This document shows positions 34,203-44,600 of a stretch of DNA of 64,000 nt, one piece after another. Position 1 is the first letter of the stretch, and each line of letters starts with the position of its first letter. Source of the DNA: Coprinopsis marcescibilis (lineage: Eukaryota > Basidiomycota > Agaricomycetes > Agaricales > Psathyrellaceae); contig ML210173.1 in the NCBI GenBank assembly GCA_004369085.1, forward strand, positions 3,206 to 67,205, in the 5' to 3' direction. The position numbers and the translations under genes are program-made. Under the pieces are notes generated by a model that was not told where the DNA came from, made no database searches, and saw only the letters and a program-made list of their open reading frames with translations.

Positions 34203-35436
34203 ATATAGAGTAGTTCTTCTCGCAGTCTTTCTATACCTTACTACTGTAGCATTAATGACAAACAATAATGAGGCATGCTCCGCATGCCCATCATCCCTCT
34301 CTTATTCTCGTAGTAGTTCGACTTTCCACCCGTGCAAAAAAGGATAGAAGAGCTCTGTTTCTGCTGGGATTGCAGCAGCCGGATCCATTGCTGTTATTTT
34401 CGAATCGACGTCGTGGATTTAAAATTCGATCAAGACGAGCCTATCACAGAGGACCAGACTGCCCAATGGCGGGTTATCATGGGCGTGGTTGGGGCGATGG
34501 TAGTATTAGAAAATTATCCATTAACGGCCAGTGGGCCGGAGGCATTTGCCATTTAGTAACACGTGTAATACTGTCCAATAGCGTGTTGCCTTTCCCCTCC
34601 AGATTTTGACACCCAGTTACTGCGACGACCACGTTGGGCACTGGTCTTAATCTTAATGAAGTAAAAGTAAGATGGTCACTGTCCGGTAACTCGCGATATG
34701 ACCAACCTTTTAACCGTGAACCAAAACGCGAGTGGGTTGCCGAATCCCGACAAACCTTCGTAGTTGAGAGCAGGTTTTGGAGCTCGGGGCAGAAATATGA
34801 GTTACAATACTAACAAGCGATCACATAGGTATGCATTGAGATTATGTCTTGGTCATAACCTGCCGGTGCCATTTTTAATTGGTTGAAAAGGCTAGGGAAG
34901 GTGACGCATGACGATGACATAAAGGTCTTTCGTACCCACAGTAAAGACCAAAGACACATAGGTTGTTCCGATATGCGGGTCCCCTTCGCTGGACCATTAA
35001 CCCTTTAGAAAGAGTATCACAGTCATCACAGTCACTTAGACTAGTATGCGGTAGTACTTATACCAACCTGTTGTTGTACAAGCACTTCAAATAGTTGCAA
35101 GGCAGCTGGGCCGCGACATTCACGGATGATGTGACAAAGAGATTCCGACAGCAGGTAGGCTTTGCAGTGCTGTCACTCTGCGCTGGAAGGGCAATCAGCT
35201 TTTAGTTGTGCTCAAGGGGCTGGAGAAATGTATTCATCCCTCATTCATAATAAAGAAGATCTTCGATAGAACTGATGATTAAGCGCTCGGAATTTCTGTC
35301 AGCAACAGTGGATCATCGGAGGAGCACAGAGTATCGTGACAGTAGCCGTTTCACCCGCTCTCTGTGGTCTGAGCCTATAAGAGCACCACTGGAACTTACA
35401 GTCAAGCATACACCAGCACCCCAACATCGCTCCGCA
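34203..35436. other. Upstream flank of DJ-1 array
   Basis: A 1.2-kb spacer. From about 34600 it is homologous to the flanks of the next DJ-1 copies; for example AAGCGATCACATAGGTATGC at 34818 matches 37219, and TTCGCTGGACCATTA at 34986 matches 37386. An ORF at 34332-34556 is unrecognised. Confidence 0.6.
35376..35382 (+). promoter_or_regulatory. TATA box, DJ-1 copy 1
   Basis: TATAAGA within CCTATAAGAGCACC, 61 bp before the ATG. The same element at the same distance precedes copy 2, and one base further before copy 3. Confidence 0.75.
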
Positions 35437-36144
35437 ATGTCCTCTTTGACTTCTCCCCACCAGAAACTCACCATTGGAGTCCTTATCTTCCCCGGGTCTA
35501 CCCAGTGGCTTGATTTCGCTGGGCCAGTGGACTACTTGCATAGTCACAGCCGAGAATTCTTTGAACTGATTGGTTGGGGCCCACCTCACATCGTTGAAAG
35601 GGCGCCATCCATTCAGTGGCACTTCATGTCGGCGTCGGGAACGCTCGACCCAGTCCGTGTCACATCCGGTCCACCCCAAGTTCCCACAACCACGTTTGAA
35701 ACATGCCCCCCAATCGACTACCTCCTCGTACCAGGTCCCAGCCCTGCTACCCAGCTTTCAGAAGAAGGCACCAAGTTTATCCAAAAACGATTCCCAACCC
35801 TCAAAGGTCTCTTCCTTGTTTGCACCGGCGCCATTGTCATTGCCAAGACAGGGATCCTAGACGGATTCAAAGTCAATACAAACAAGGTGGCTGCTCGGTA
35901 CATGACCGAGTTCTTGACCATGAGCAAGAATGTCAAATGGGTCGTTGACCGAAGGTTTTTGGTCGACGGCAAGGTCTGGAGTACGGGAGGAGTTACCGCT
36001 GGTATTGATCTCATGGCTGAGTTCGTGCGAGTCAACTTCGATCCAGAGCTAGCCCAATTAGTGCAGTCCTTTACTGAATACAAGCCAAACCCTGCCCAAC
36101 CGGACCCGTTTGCAGACATCACCAAGGATTTAAAGTTTGACTGA
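35437..36144 (+). CDS. DJ-1/PfpI protein, isocyanide-hydratase-like, copy 1
   Basis: Intronless gene for a 235-residue DJ-1/PfpI superfamily protein. The fold is seen in KLTIGVLIFPGSTQWLDFAG, IDYLLVPGP, LFLVCTGAIVIAKTG and GVTAGIDLMAEFV. The nucleophile-elbow cysteine is C129 in VCTG, followed by Thr, and an acidic residue (D26) sits in the LDFAGP loop. The Asp...Cys-Thr arrangement resembles isocyanide hydratases, not the Glu-Cys of DJ-1 proper. Reported activities in this group include isocyanide hydration and glyoxalase or chaperone-like roles; the substrate here is unknown. There is no signal peptide, so it is probably cytosolic. An ATG at 35275 is in frame but lies upstream of the TATA box, so 35437 is preferred; it also matches the other copies. 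Confidence 0.9.
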   Translation: MSSLTSPHQKLTIGVLIFPGSTQWLDFAGPVDYLHSHSREFFELIGWGPPHIVERAPSIQWHFMSASGTLDPVRVTSGPPQVPTTTFETCPPIDYLLVPGPSPATQLSEEGTKFIQKRFPTLKGLFLVCTGAIVIAKTGILDGFKVNTNKVAARYMTEFLTMSKNVKWVVDRRFLVDGKVWSTGGVTAGIDLMAEFVRVNFDPELAQLVQSFTEYKPNPAQPDPFADITKDLKFD

Positions 36145-36409
36145 TATATCCCGTGTCTTCAGTGGCCCTTACACCGCTGTATATATGTCAGTATTCGCAT
36201 TAGTTCTTCTCGATATGTATATTTGTCCACGTTTGACGGCATTAAGTAACTGTTTTTGAGATAGATCCAACCAAGGACAAGTGTCGGATAGCTGGACTAT
36301 ACCGCCGACAACAAGACTGTCTTTTATGCATTGGACACGACACGGCAAGTGATACAAGACCTAAATACGCCGCGGCTTAAAACTAAAAATTCAAAAATAA
36401 AGAATATGC

Positions 36410-36645
36410 TCGGCCGGACACCTCGACCCAACGAAGTCCACATCCGGCCGCTGCAAATCCCAAATCCCATCCGACAGGTTTGATGAATGTCCGTCCATCG
36501 ACCGCTATCGAGTTTGTCTACGCTCACTTCAAGTTCCACCCGAAAATCGGGGAAATGGTTCAGGAGTGTCGAGTATGTGTTCGATGCTGCACAGCCAGAT
36601 CCATATGCCCATGTTCAGGTTACAGAAGGGTTCAAGCTCGAGTAA
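36410..36645 (+). pseudogene. DJ-1 relic A (internally deleted, frameshifted)
   Basis: Two collinear pieces of the DJ-1 gene are recognisable. One resembles the GTLDP...TSGP segment (36415-36455). The other is the C-terminus, reading EFVYAHFKFHPKIGEMVQ and, after a one-base frame change near 36565, VEYVFDAAQPDPYAHV to a stop at 36645. The whole central part, including the catalytic cysteine region, is missing. It diverges more from the intact copies than they do from one another, so it predates the triplication. Confidence 0.75.
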
Positions 36646-36717
36646 ACTCATATTAGTAGTGGCACCGTTGTATTATGCGGTCTAGGCGTCGGTTCGGCAT
36701 TACGCTCAGGAACAATT

Positions 36718-36812
36718 TAAGGGTTCCTTCGGACTCCAGAATACCAACGTATTCCTCATTATGATGGCGGCGATATTCTCCCGAAATAAGAAACTGTTCC
36801 GGGTCTGATGTT
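36718..36812. repeat. Inverted repeat, left arm
   Basis: About 95 bp whose reverse complement matches 37101-37190 with only a few mismatches and small gaps. The longest shared block covers GGAGAATATCGCCGCCATCA on the plus strand of the right arm. Confidence 0.9.
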
Positions 36813-37100
36813 GGGCAGGTTTGGCGTCCGTAATGGCCCGTTTTATGAAGTAGCGGCAACTGTATATCTAATCAATATCTTATCTTTAAAACCCAGTTAC
36901 TCTCGGATGGGACCACCAGAAACGTCACTAGGGTGTTTTTGATTAATACTTAACATTTGTGTCATACTTTTTGCCTGGTTCTGGTGTTTCTCTGTCTATT
37001 CTGACCTCACTAGTGCATCATATCTCTCTTTGCCAGTCCTGCCGGTCACCTCCTACGTATTGTCCACGTAAAAATCTGTAACAGCTTGTCGTACCGTTTG

Positions 37101-37190
37101 ACATCCCGGAGCAGTTTCTTATTTCGGGAGAATATCGCCGCCATCATAATGAGAATACGCTGGTATTCTGGAGTCCAAAGGAACCCTAAA
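37101..37190. repeat. Inverted repeat, right arm
   Basis: Reverse-complement partner of 36718-36812, separated by about 290 bp. The equivalent place in the copy 1 upstream flank lacks this sequence, so it is an insertion or rearrangement specific to this spacer. Confidence 0.9.
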
Positions 37191-37883
37191 GTCAGCAAAG
37201 GTTCGAGCCATATTAAATTACGACTACCAAGCGATCACAGGTGCGCATTGAGAATATGGCATGGCTATGTATATCCTGCGAAACTAGCAGCCGGTGCCAT
37301 ATTTTCAACGTGATTTTTAAATTCATTGAAAGACTGTGGAAGGTGAGGCATGGTGATATAAGAGTCTTTCGTACCCCGTACCCCCTTCGCTGGATTATTA
37401 GCCCTTTCGAAAGAGCATCACAGTCGGCATTTAGACTAGTATATACCTCTTTACAAATGCATTCGAGCTATTGCGTTAAGCGATGGCTTATAACCCTAGT
37501 TGACCATGGCGTGTCTATTATCGGAGCGAGTAACCAAGTGTTGTACGAACATGCCGCAGCACAGCTTGCAGGGAACGTACGTGGCTCGGGCCGCAAGCAG
37601 TTGCCAGGCACCTCTGCGGCGCAGCTTTCACGGATGATGTGACAAAGTGATTCCGACGGCACGTAGGTTCTGTAGCACTGTCACTCTGCGGTGGCTCTAG
37701 CTGTGCTCGGCGACTTACCGATCGTCTGAAACAATGTCTATACATCTTCATTCATCCTAAAGGAGATCATCATTAGAATTGATGATTAAGCGCCCGTAAA
37801 TTTCTGTCAGCGAAAGTGGACCAATGGAGAAGCGTATAGTATCGTGACAGTGACCGTGCCGCCCGCTCTCGGTGGCCTGTGCC

Positions 37884-37890
37884 TATAAGA
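37884..37890 (+). promoter_or_regulatory. TATA box, DJ-1 copy 2
   Basis: TATAAGA in CCTATAAGAGCACC, 61 bp before the ATG, identical in sequence and spacing to copy 1. Confidence 0.75.
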
Positions 37891-37944
37891 GCACCGCTGG
37901 AAATTATAGTCAAGCATACACCAGCACCCCAACATCGCTCCGCA

Positions 37945-38652
37945 ATGTCCTCCTCTACGTCACCCCCACAGAAACTCACCATTGGAGTCCTGATCTTCCC
38001 CGGGTCTACCCAGTGGCTTGATTTTGCTGGGCCTGTGGACTACTTGCATAGTCACAGCCGAGAATTCTTTGAACTGATTGGTTGGGGCCCACCTCACATC
38101 GTTGAAAAGGCGCCATCCATTCAGTGGCACTTCATGTCGGCGTCGGGAACGCTCGACCCAATCCGCGCCACGTCCGGTCCACCCCAAGCCCCCACAACCA
38201 CGTTTGAAACATGCCCCCCAATCGACTACCTCCTTGTCCCAGGTCCCAACCCTGCTACCCAGCTTTCAGAAGAAGGCACCAAATTCATCCAAGAACGATT
38301 CCCAACCCTCAAAGGTCTCTTCCTTGTTTGCACCGGCTCTATTGTCATTGCCAAGACAGGGGTCCTAGACGGATTCCAAGTCAATACAAACAAGGTGGCT
38401 GCTCGGTACATGACCGAGTTGTTGACCATGAGCAAGAATGTCAAATGGGTCGTTGACAGAAGATTTTTGGTCGACGGCAAGGTCTGGAGTGCCGCAGGAG
38501 TTACCGCGGGTATTGATCTCATGGCTGAGTTCGTGCGAGTCAACTTCGATCCAGAGCTGGCCCGAACGGTGCAGTCCTTGACTGAATACAAACCAAACCC
38601 TGCCCAACCGGACCCGTTCGCAGACATCACCAAGGATCTAAAGTTTGACTGA
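37945..38652 (+). CDS. DJ-1/PfpI protein, isocyanide-hydratase-like, copy 2
   Basis: Second intronless copy, 235 residues. By eye it differs from copy 1 at about 17 positions, none at the presumed active site (D26 in LDFAGP, C129-T130 in VCTG). Differences cluster near the N-terminus (MSSSTSPPQ), around residues 73-82 and in the last third (WSAAGVTAG, ELARTVQSLTEY). The 3' ends through KDLKFD-stop are identical. The copy looks intact, with a promoter duplicated along with it, so both probably make enzyme. Function is as inferred for copy 1. Confidence 0.9.
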   Translation: MSSSTSPPQKLTIGVLIFPGSTQWLDFAGPVDYLHSHSREFFELIGWGPPHIVEKAPSIQWHFMSASGTLDPIRATSGPPQAPTTTFETCPPIDYLLVPGPNPATQLSEEGTKFIQERFPTLKGLFLVCTGSIVIAKTGVLDGFQVNTNKVAARYMTELLTMSKNVKWVVDRRFLVDGKVWSAAGVTAGIDLMAEFVRVNFDPELARTVQSLTEYKPNPAQPDPFADITKDLKFD

Positions 38653-38924
38653 TATATCCCTTGTCTTGAGTACACCCCTGTGCAAATATGACAGTAGTCG
38701 CATTAGTTCTTCTCGATGTGTATATGTTGTCATGGTACCAAATAATTAATTCGGATAGATCCCACTAAGGACGTGTAGGGCAGCCGGACTATGCCGCCAG
38801 CAACGGGACCGTCTTGTCAGTGCATTGGATGCAACATGGCAGCTGGAAATACCAGATGACTTAAACACACACCGTGGCTTACAACTAAACACACAAATCA
38901 AGATAGTATAGAATATGCTCCACC

Positions 38925-39133
38925 GGACACCTTGACCCGAGGAAGTTCACATCCGGCCCTACAAATCCCATCCAACAAATTTGATAATTTGCCTCCTATC
39001 GACCTCGTTGTCGAGTTTGCCCGCACTCACTTCAAGTTTCACCCGAAATTGGGGCAATGGTTCAGAAGTGTCGAGTACGTTTTCAACGCTGCACAGCCAG
39101 ATCCAGATGACCGAAGGGTTCAAGCTCGACTAA
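38925..39133 (+). pseudogene. DJ-1 relic B
   Basis: Counterpart of relic A in the second spacer. A GTLDP-like piece (38927-38965) is joined to a C-terminal piece reading PPIDLVVEFARTHFKFHPKL and SVEYVFNAAQPDPDD, ending at a TAA at 39131-39133. The central catalytic region is absent. Relics A and B share the FKFHPK and VEYVF wording that the intact copies lack, so they derive from one relic duplicated with the unit. Confidence 0.75.
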
Positions 39134-39424
39134 ATTCAACTGTTGATAGTGGTCACCGCGTATTCGTCGTGGCTTAGTGTCTCGTTCAAATGAGATTCGG
39201 TTGCCACAGTGTGGTATGCGCCCGAGTTAACGGATCCCTTTACGCTGGGAATCACTGGCATCTCTCGGAAATCGTACGGACCTCAGGATGATAACAATCT
39301 CTTGGCACTCTGAGCACCTGCTTATGAGCGACATGATGCAGATCGTGTTATACCATCCGGTGGCAACGATACGTCACCTTAGTACAATAGCCAGACGGCA
39401 TCCACCGATTATCGGGGGTTCATT

Positions 39425-39870
39425 TTCCTGCCCCAGTTGATAGTCACAGCCGGGAATATTTCCAACTTCCCCAAAGCCCGTCTCCTACCTTCTTCCTTCC
39501 CTGGTCAGGCCAACTTCCATCAGCAACCCAAGTCGGCCGACTAGCGAAACTTATCTAGACGCACTTCGGAAATCTACCCTATCGTGGCACCCATTCTACG
39601 TCGGATGCACTCGACCCAGTTCCGAACCACTACAAGACGATTACCCTTGTAACTCGCCTCCCCCCTATCTTCTTCTTCCAACCATAGACCTCTGTTATAG
39701 CGAAACCAGGGGTTTGAATGACCTCCAATTGGTGGTGGCGATCAACAATATGCCACTGGTTGCTCGCCATATGACTACCCTTTAAACCGTCAAGGAAACC
39801 CTCAAGTTGGTTTACAACACATGATTGGAAGTCTGATTCGTCGCACATGTATCACATTCTGCCAACTCAG
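39425..39870 (+). pseudogene. DJ-1 relic C, strongly decayed
   Basis: Collinear with a full DJ-1 gene at nucleotide level but full of indels and stops. GTTGATAGTCACAGCCGGGA matches the VDYLHSHSRE codons (about 39436). A later stretch near 39560-39620 resembles QWHFMSASGTLDP. The stretch 39690-39835 resembles the SVIIAKTGVLDG...VAARYMTE...KNVKWVVD codons with an in-frame TAA. It represents a further, older copy lying between copies 2 and 3. Confidence 0.65.
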
Positions 39871-40538
39871 CGGGGTTTATCTTAGCGAGAAAGACGCTTG
39901 AGATACTGCGCATAGTGGTATAACAAGCTTGTCCCACAGTCAGCTACTTGTCAGAGTCAGAGTATAGACCCATCGAGGACATCGTTCAGATCTGCCGGCT
40001 CTCTTTGCTGGACCAGTTTGTACTTTTTGAGAAGAGCATCATAGCAGTTGGCTTCGAGCTACTCACCAACTTGAATAATAATAATGAATGTATTTGACCG
40101 GGTTAAGTTGACCTAGTCACTTATTGGTGCATCACAATCAAAGCCAAGCTACGGGCTGTACTGCAACTGGGCTTTCAGTGACTGTACATGGCCCCCGGGC
40201 TACTGACGACACTGACGAGCAGATAGCGCAAGTCCGGGTCGGTGTCAAGGCCGCTGTCGTGCGACTGTCGCGGGTGATGTGTCAACGACATCCCAATAGT
40301 ACGCAGGTTGCGCAGCACTCTCACTCTGCGCTGGGGAAGCAATCATCTTCTTGCTGTGTCCAGTGACTTACCAATTGGCCGAATCAATGCATAATTCATC
40401 CCAAAGGAGATCTTTGATACAAAGTGATGATTAAGCGCCCGTCTATTTCTCCCGGCAACAGATCGCACCATTGGAGATGCGGCGAAGTATCAGTTACATG
40501 CTTATGGCAGGGTCATCTGTCTCCTGCGGCTCTGTAGC

Positions 40539-40545
40539 TATAAGA
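40539..40545 (+). promoter_or_regulatory. TATA box, DJ-1 copy 3
   Basis: TATAAGA in GCTATAAGAACACC, 62 bp before the ATG, matching copies 1 and 2. Confidence 0.7.
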
Positions 40546-40600
40546 ACACCGCCGGACGTTACGGACAAGCATCCGTTAGACACCCCAACACCGCTCTGCA

Positions 40601-41308
40601 ATGTCCTCAGCCCAATCGTCGCCCCTGAAGCTCACCATTGGGGTACTCATCTTTCCTGACTCTACCCAATGGCTCGACTTTGCTGGGCCTGTTGACTACC
40701 TACACAGTCACAGTCGGGAGTACTTCGAATTGCTCAAGTGGGGCGCACCCCACATCGTTGAAAAGGCGCCATCCATCCAGTGGCACTTCCTCTCGGCGTC
40801 AGGAACGCTCGACCCAGTCCACGCCACAGCCGGACCACTTCAAACGCCCACAACTACGTTTGCAACATGCCCTCCACTCGATTACCTTCTCGTCCCAGGT
40901 CCCGACCCTGCTATCCAGCTTTCAGAAGAAGGCACCAAATTCATCCAAGATCGGTTCCCAACCCTCAAAGGCCTCTTCACCGTCTGCACCGGCTCCGTGA
41001 TTATCGCCAAGACGGGAGTTCTAGACGGATTACAAGTCACTACAAACAAGATGGTTGCCGCGTACATGACCGAGTTCTTGACCATGAGCAAGAATGTCAA
41101 ATGGGTTGTTGATCGAAGATTTGTAGTCGACGGCAAGGTCTGGAGTGGCGCAGGAGTTACTGCAGGGATTGACCTTATGGCCGAGTTCGTACGAGTCAAC
41201 TTTGATCCCGAGCTTGCCCAAGTAGTGCAGTCCATGACTGAATACAAGCCCAACCCTGCTCAACCAGACCCGTTCGCGCATATCACCAAGGATCTGAAGT
41301 TTGACTAA
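40601..41308 (+). CDS. DJ-1/PfpI protein, isocyanide-hydratase-like, copy 3
   Basis: Third intronless copy, again exactly 235 residues, and the most divergent of the three (MSSAQSSPLKLTIG at the start, LLKWGAPHIVEKAP, FTVCTGSVIIAKTG, NKMVAAYMTEF). The presumed catalytic residues are retained: Asp in LDFAGP, Cys-Thr in VCTG, and GVTAGIDLMAEF. The C-terminus PDPFAHITKDLKFD is almost unchanged. It keeps its own TATA box. Substitutions near the elbow (FTVCTGSVI versus FLVCTGAIV) could tune activity, but this is conjecture. Confidence 0.9.
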   Translation: MSSAQSSPLKLTIGVLIFPDSTQWLDFAGPVDYLHSHSREYFELLKWGAPHIVEKAPSIQWHFLSASGTLDPVHATAGPLQTPTTTFATCPPLDYLLVPGPDPAIQLSEEGTKFIQDRFPTLKGLFTVCTGSVIIAKTGVLDGLQVTTNKMVAAYMTEFLTMSKNVKWVVDRRFVVDGKVWSGAGVTAGIDLMAEFVRVNFDPELAQVVQSMTEYKPNPAQPDPFAHITKDLKFD

Positions 41309-41627
41309 TAGAATTCTAAACCACGATATTCTTTGCAAATAGTAGTGTTAGTACTACCCAACTTGCCGCAGTAGTTCCCCTCAAATATGATATGTGCACG
41401 GCGAGCCACGGTTAACAATCAGTTACTTTTGACGCATCTCGCCAAGGACGAGTGTCGGACAGCCAGACTATTCGACCAGCAACAGGACCGTCGCATCAGC
41501 GTTATGCATTGGATACAACATGACAACTACCGTTACAAGACAAGACCTAAATAAACCGTACGGTACAACTCAAAGCAACAATAAAGATATAATAGAAGAT
41601 AGTATATCACAAGAAAGGAGTTTCCCG
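41309..41627. other. Convergent intergenic, DJ-1 copy 3 / condensin
   Basis: A 319-bp spacer between converging genes, mostly the duplicated downstream flank of the DJ-1 unit. Confidence 0.6.
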
Positions 41628-44600
41628 TCACTCTTCATCAGAGGCTTCACTGCCCACAACACTTTCCTCAATCTCCAGTTCTGGTGATGGCTCTTTCACC
41701 TTCCGCCGAACACCTGTTCGTCCTGTAGCACGGGTCGTTGTGGGTTTGACGGCCTTCACTGCCTTCGCTGCAGCAGCCTTACGTACAGGAGCTTTGGTTT
41801 TCTTCACAGGAGTAGGCGATCGCGATCGCTCAACATCGCTCTCTTCTGTCTTCTTTCCCTTTGGTCTGTACATACGTTGATTAATATGAATTCAACTTGA
41901 GCAAGAAGATATTGAGGCTTACTTGTCAACTGGATTTCTTTTCGTACGCGTCCGCTTTCGATCATCCCTACTCGTTCCCGGCGTATCAGGAGCTCTTCTA
42001 TCAAGGCATCAGACCCTGCGAATGTGCAAAAGGACTCCCAACACTTACTTGATGCCCTTGGTCTGCAGTGGCGTAGACGGCCGCTCCTCAGTCTCAATCG
42101 GTTCCTCAGCAGCCGACTCCTCGTCCTTCTCCTCTTCTGCACTCTCTTGAGGCTCATCGTGATTGATAGCCTCCTCCTCGTCCACCGCTGAAGGTTCCGC
42201 CGGTGCTAAAACAGGAGCCTCAGTCTCCTCTTCTACTGGTGCTGCACTGGTTTCGGCGCTGTGAACACTGGTTAGCGTTCATTACTCCAACGAAGGCCCA
42301 GAAGCCTACTTTTGAGTTGCCTGCTCTGCCGCTTCGGCGGCCTTCTTGGCCTTCCTGCTAGGGTCAGCCTTTGGAGGCTTTACTGCGATATCATTGTAGA
42401 CCTTCAGAACACTCTCATCCTCGACGAGATCCACAGGATCGATCTTTTGCAAGCGTTCCTGGAATGTCAAATGGAACCGAGTCTTGATCTTGCTAAAGAG
42501 CTTTTCAATCGCAGTGTTCTCAAAGGGACATTGCTATCCGGCCGCGTCAATGGAGGTTACGCAAAGAGAAAAGGGTTGCTCAACTGATTCTTGGTTGGAA
42601 ATCAACAAGTCAAGCTTATGAATGGCTAGGTCATTCAACGTAGCGGGGAGCTGGATCTGAGCGAGTGCTTGACAGAAGACTTTTTTATCCTCGTCTAGAC
42701 AAACATGAGCGGTTGAACAACACTAAAAGGAACTTCTTACCGTTCCTATCCTCGTCATACAAAATCGTCAAAATATGAATGGCGAGATCTGCATGTGCAT
42801 GTTGCGATTCCGACATCTGTGCGTTGGCGCTGCATCGCCATTAGCTAAATGCCGATTCACGGGAGCAAAAGGACAGAACTTACATCTGTACAGCTTTAGC
42901 AGGGTCTGTCCAATCCACGAGCATCAAGCAGAAATCTCCCGGGCTAATCATATCCTGTTCCTCCTCGAGCTCGCCGTGCAAGCGGACTGCATGGTCATAC
43001 GCAGAAACGAATATCTAGGCGCAATGAAAATCAGCATCTTCAGCCTAATTCATAGAGATGATAGATTATTACTGAAGCTATACGACTCTGATTGTCATAG
43101 GAAGCGTACGAGTACACAGGGAAGAAGTATGACAGGCATTGTCGAAGTTCTTGATTATCGGCGGTCGTGGGCGAGATGTACAAAAGGAGAAGCGATACTA
43201 GGAGCTTGAGATTGTGTCAGAGTCGATTAAGAGGTACAAACAGATGATTCGTACCGTTGTGTCGGTGATAATTCCTGCAAGGAGTAGCTTACAGATACCT
43301 GTGCACAACACCGCTTGTGCTTGGGGAAGATCCTCGTTCTGCAGTGTCTGGAGCAGGAATCCTGTCACCTGCTGGGCCTGCACATACACAGATAAGCACC
43401 GACACCAGTGTGAGTAGGGGAAAGGGCTTACAATGCCTTCCGAATTCTTGAAGAACTCAGCATCATACATGATCAGGAGGTCAAGTATCACACGGAGAAC
43501 TTGGACCTTGATTTCAGGGGAAGCGTTCTCCACCTGACCCAAGAACAGCTGGAAGGATCGGAGAGCCATGTTCTAACGGAATCGAGTTGGTTAGAGGGCT
43601 CCAGTGGAAAGAGATAGTAAACCGACTTTGGCGATCAGGCAGCAAAGTCCGAGACTGACGAGAGCTTTCTCCCGCATAGCCAGTTCCTTACGCTTCACCG
43701 AGGGAATGATCAGGTCAGAAAGGATACCTTCCAAGGTTGAGTTGTCTTCGAAGCTCTGAATGAAGTCATCAGTGGGGATGTTCGGTGTTTTTTGTAAAAA
43801 AACTCACTCCGTTGATTCTCTCCAATACTGCTATACAGAGAAGCAAGCAGCGAATGTCGGTAAGGTCCGCTTCCCGACGATCCTCGGCAGACATAGCATC
43901 TCTGTCCTTGGGCTTTCCAATTGCCCGCCCGCGGGTACTGGTGTTCTCTGCGTTAGATTGGTCATCATCATCGTCTAGCTAAAAAGACACGTCAATGTCC
44001 CCTATCTAACTCAAAACTAACAATGCACTCACGTTTCCAAGTAGGTTCTCAGTTTCCTCGATATCCTCGTTTTCGCGTAGCTCGACAATGATTTCAACCA
44101 CCATTCGGATAAGATCGCGCTCTGATGGCATAATCTCTTTGAGGACATCCACGCATCGCTCGATTAATCCGGGAGGAAGTTGTGGGTGTGCAAGCATATC
44201 CTCTACAAGATATCGTTCGTCAGCTCTGCATCCATGGGCACGAAATAAGAAACTCTACGCACTGACGACAGTGAAGACTTTCCGTCTACCGATTTCATCC
44301 ATGTAATCCAGCTTCAATGCCATCCTTAATAACTCGCCCAGCACAACTTCACATTTTGCGAGATCCTCTTCCAGCTCCTCGCTTTCTCCATCCTGGACCA
44401 CTCGTGCCGCGTCTATCTGTTCAAGAACGCCGAGCATGCGATTATAGGCTTCTTGGATGTGGAATGCAAAGGCCGTGACGACAGGGAGGGACGCGCTTTC
44501 CAACCTCCTTTCGTTATTAGTCTTCACGCAGTGTTCGACAAATACTCGGGCTACGACGGCTGATTCTGGCGTCAGTTGTTTCCAGTACAGTTCTATAGTA

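Larger units (their letters stand above)
36145..37944. other. Spacer between DJ-1 copies 1 and 2
   Basis: A 1.8-kb spacer holding a frameshifted DJ-1 fragment (36410-36645), both arms of an inverted repeat (36718-36812 and 37101-37190), and from about 36890 the duplicated upstream flank of copy 2. No intact gene. Confidence 0.7.
38653..40600. other. Spacer between DJ-1 copies 2 and 3
   Basis: A 1.9-kb spacer containing relic B, the more decayed relic C and, from about 39990, the duplicated upstream flank of copy 3. No intact gene. Confidence 0.7.
34600..41600. repeat. Tandem segmental triplication (about 2.5-kb units)
   Basis: Three units each hold an upstream flank, a DJ-1/PfpI gene and a downstream flank. 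ATG-to-ATG distances are 2508 and 2656 bp. Similarity extends several hundred bp on both sides of each gene. Upstream landmarks (GATGATTAAGCGC at 35273, 37781 and 40426) and downstream landmarks (GTGTCGGA.AGC.GGACTAT near 36280, 38780 and 41450) recur in the same order. The first two units are the most alike. Confidence 0.85.

Noticed and set aside
35275..35436. N-terminal extension of DJ-1 copy 1
   Set aside because: It starts upstream of the conserved TATA box; the three copies share the start at 35437, 37945 and 40601.
36653..36859. A small gene across the left inverted-repeat arm
   Set aside because: The open frame is simply the repeat arm read antisense and its counterpart at 37086 is out of frame; better explained as repeat.
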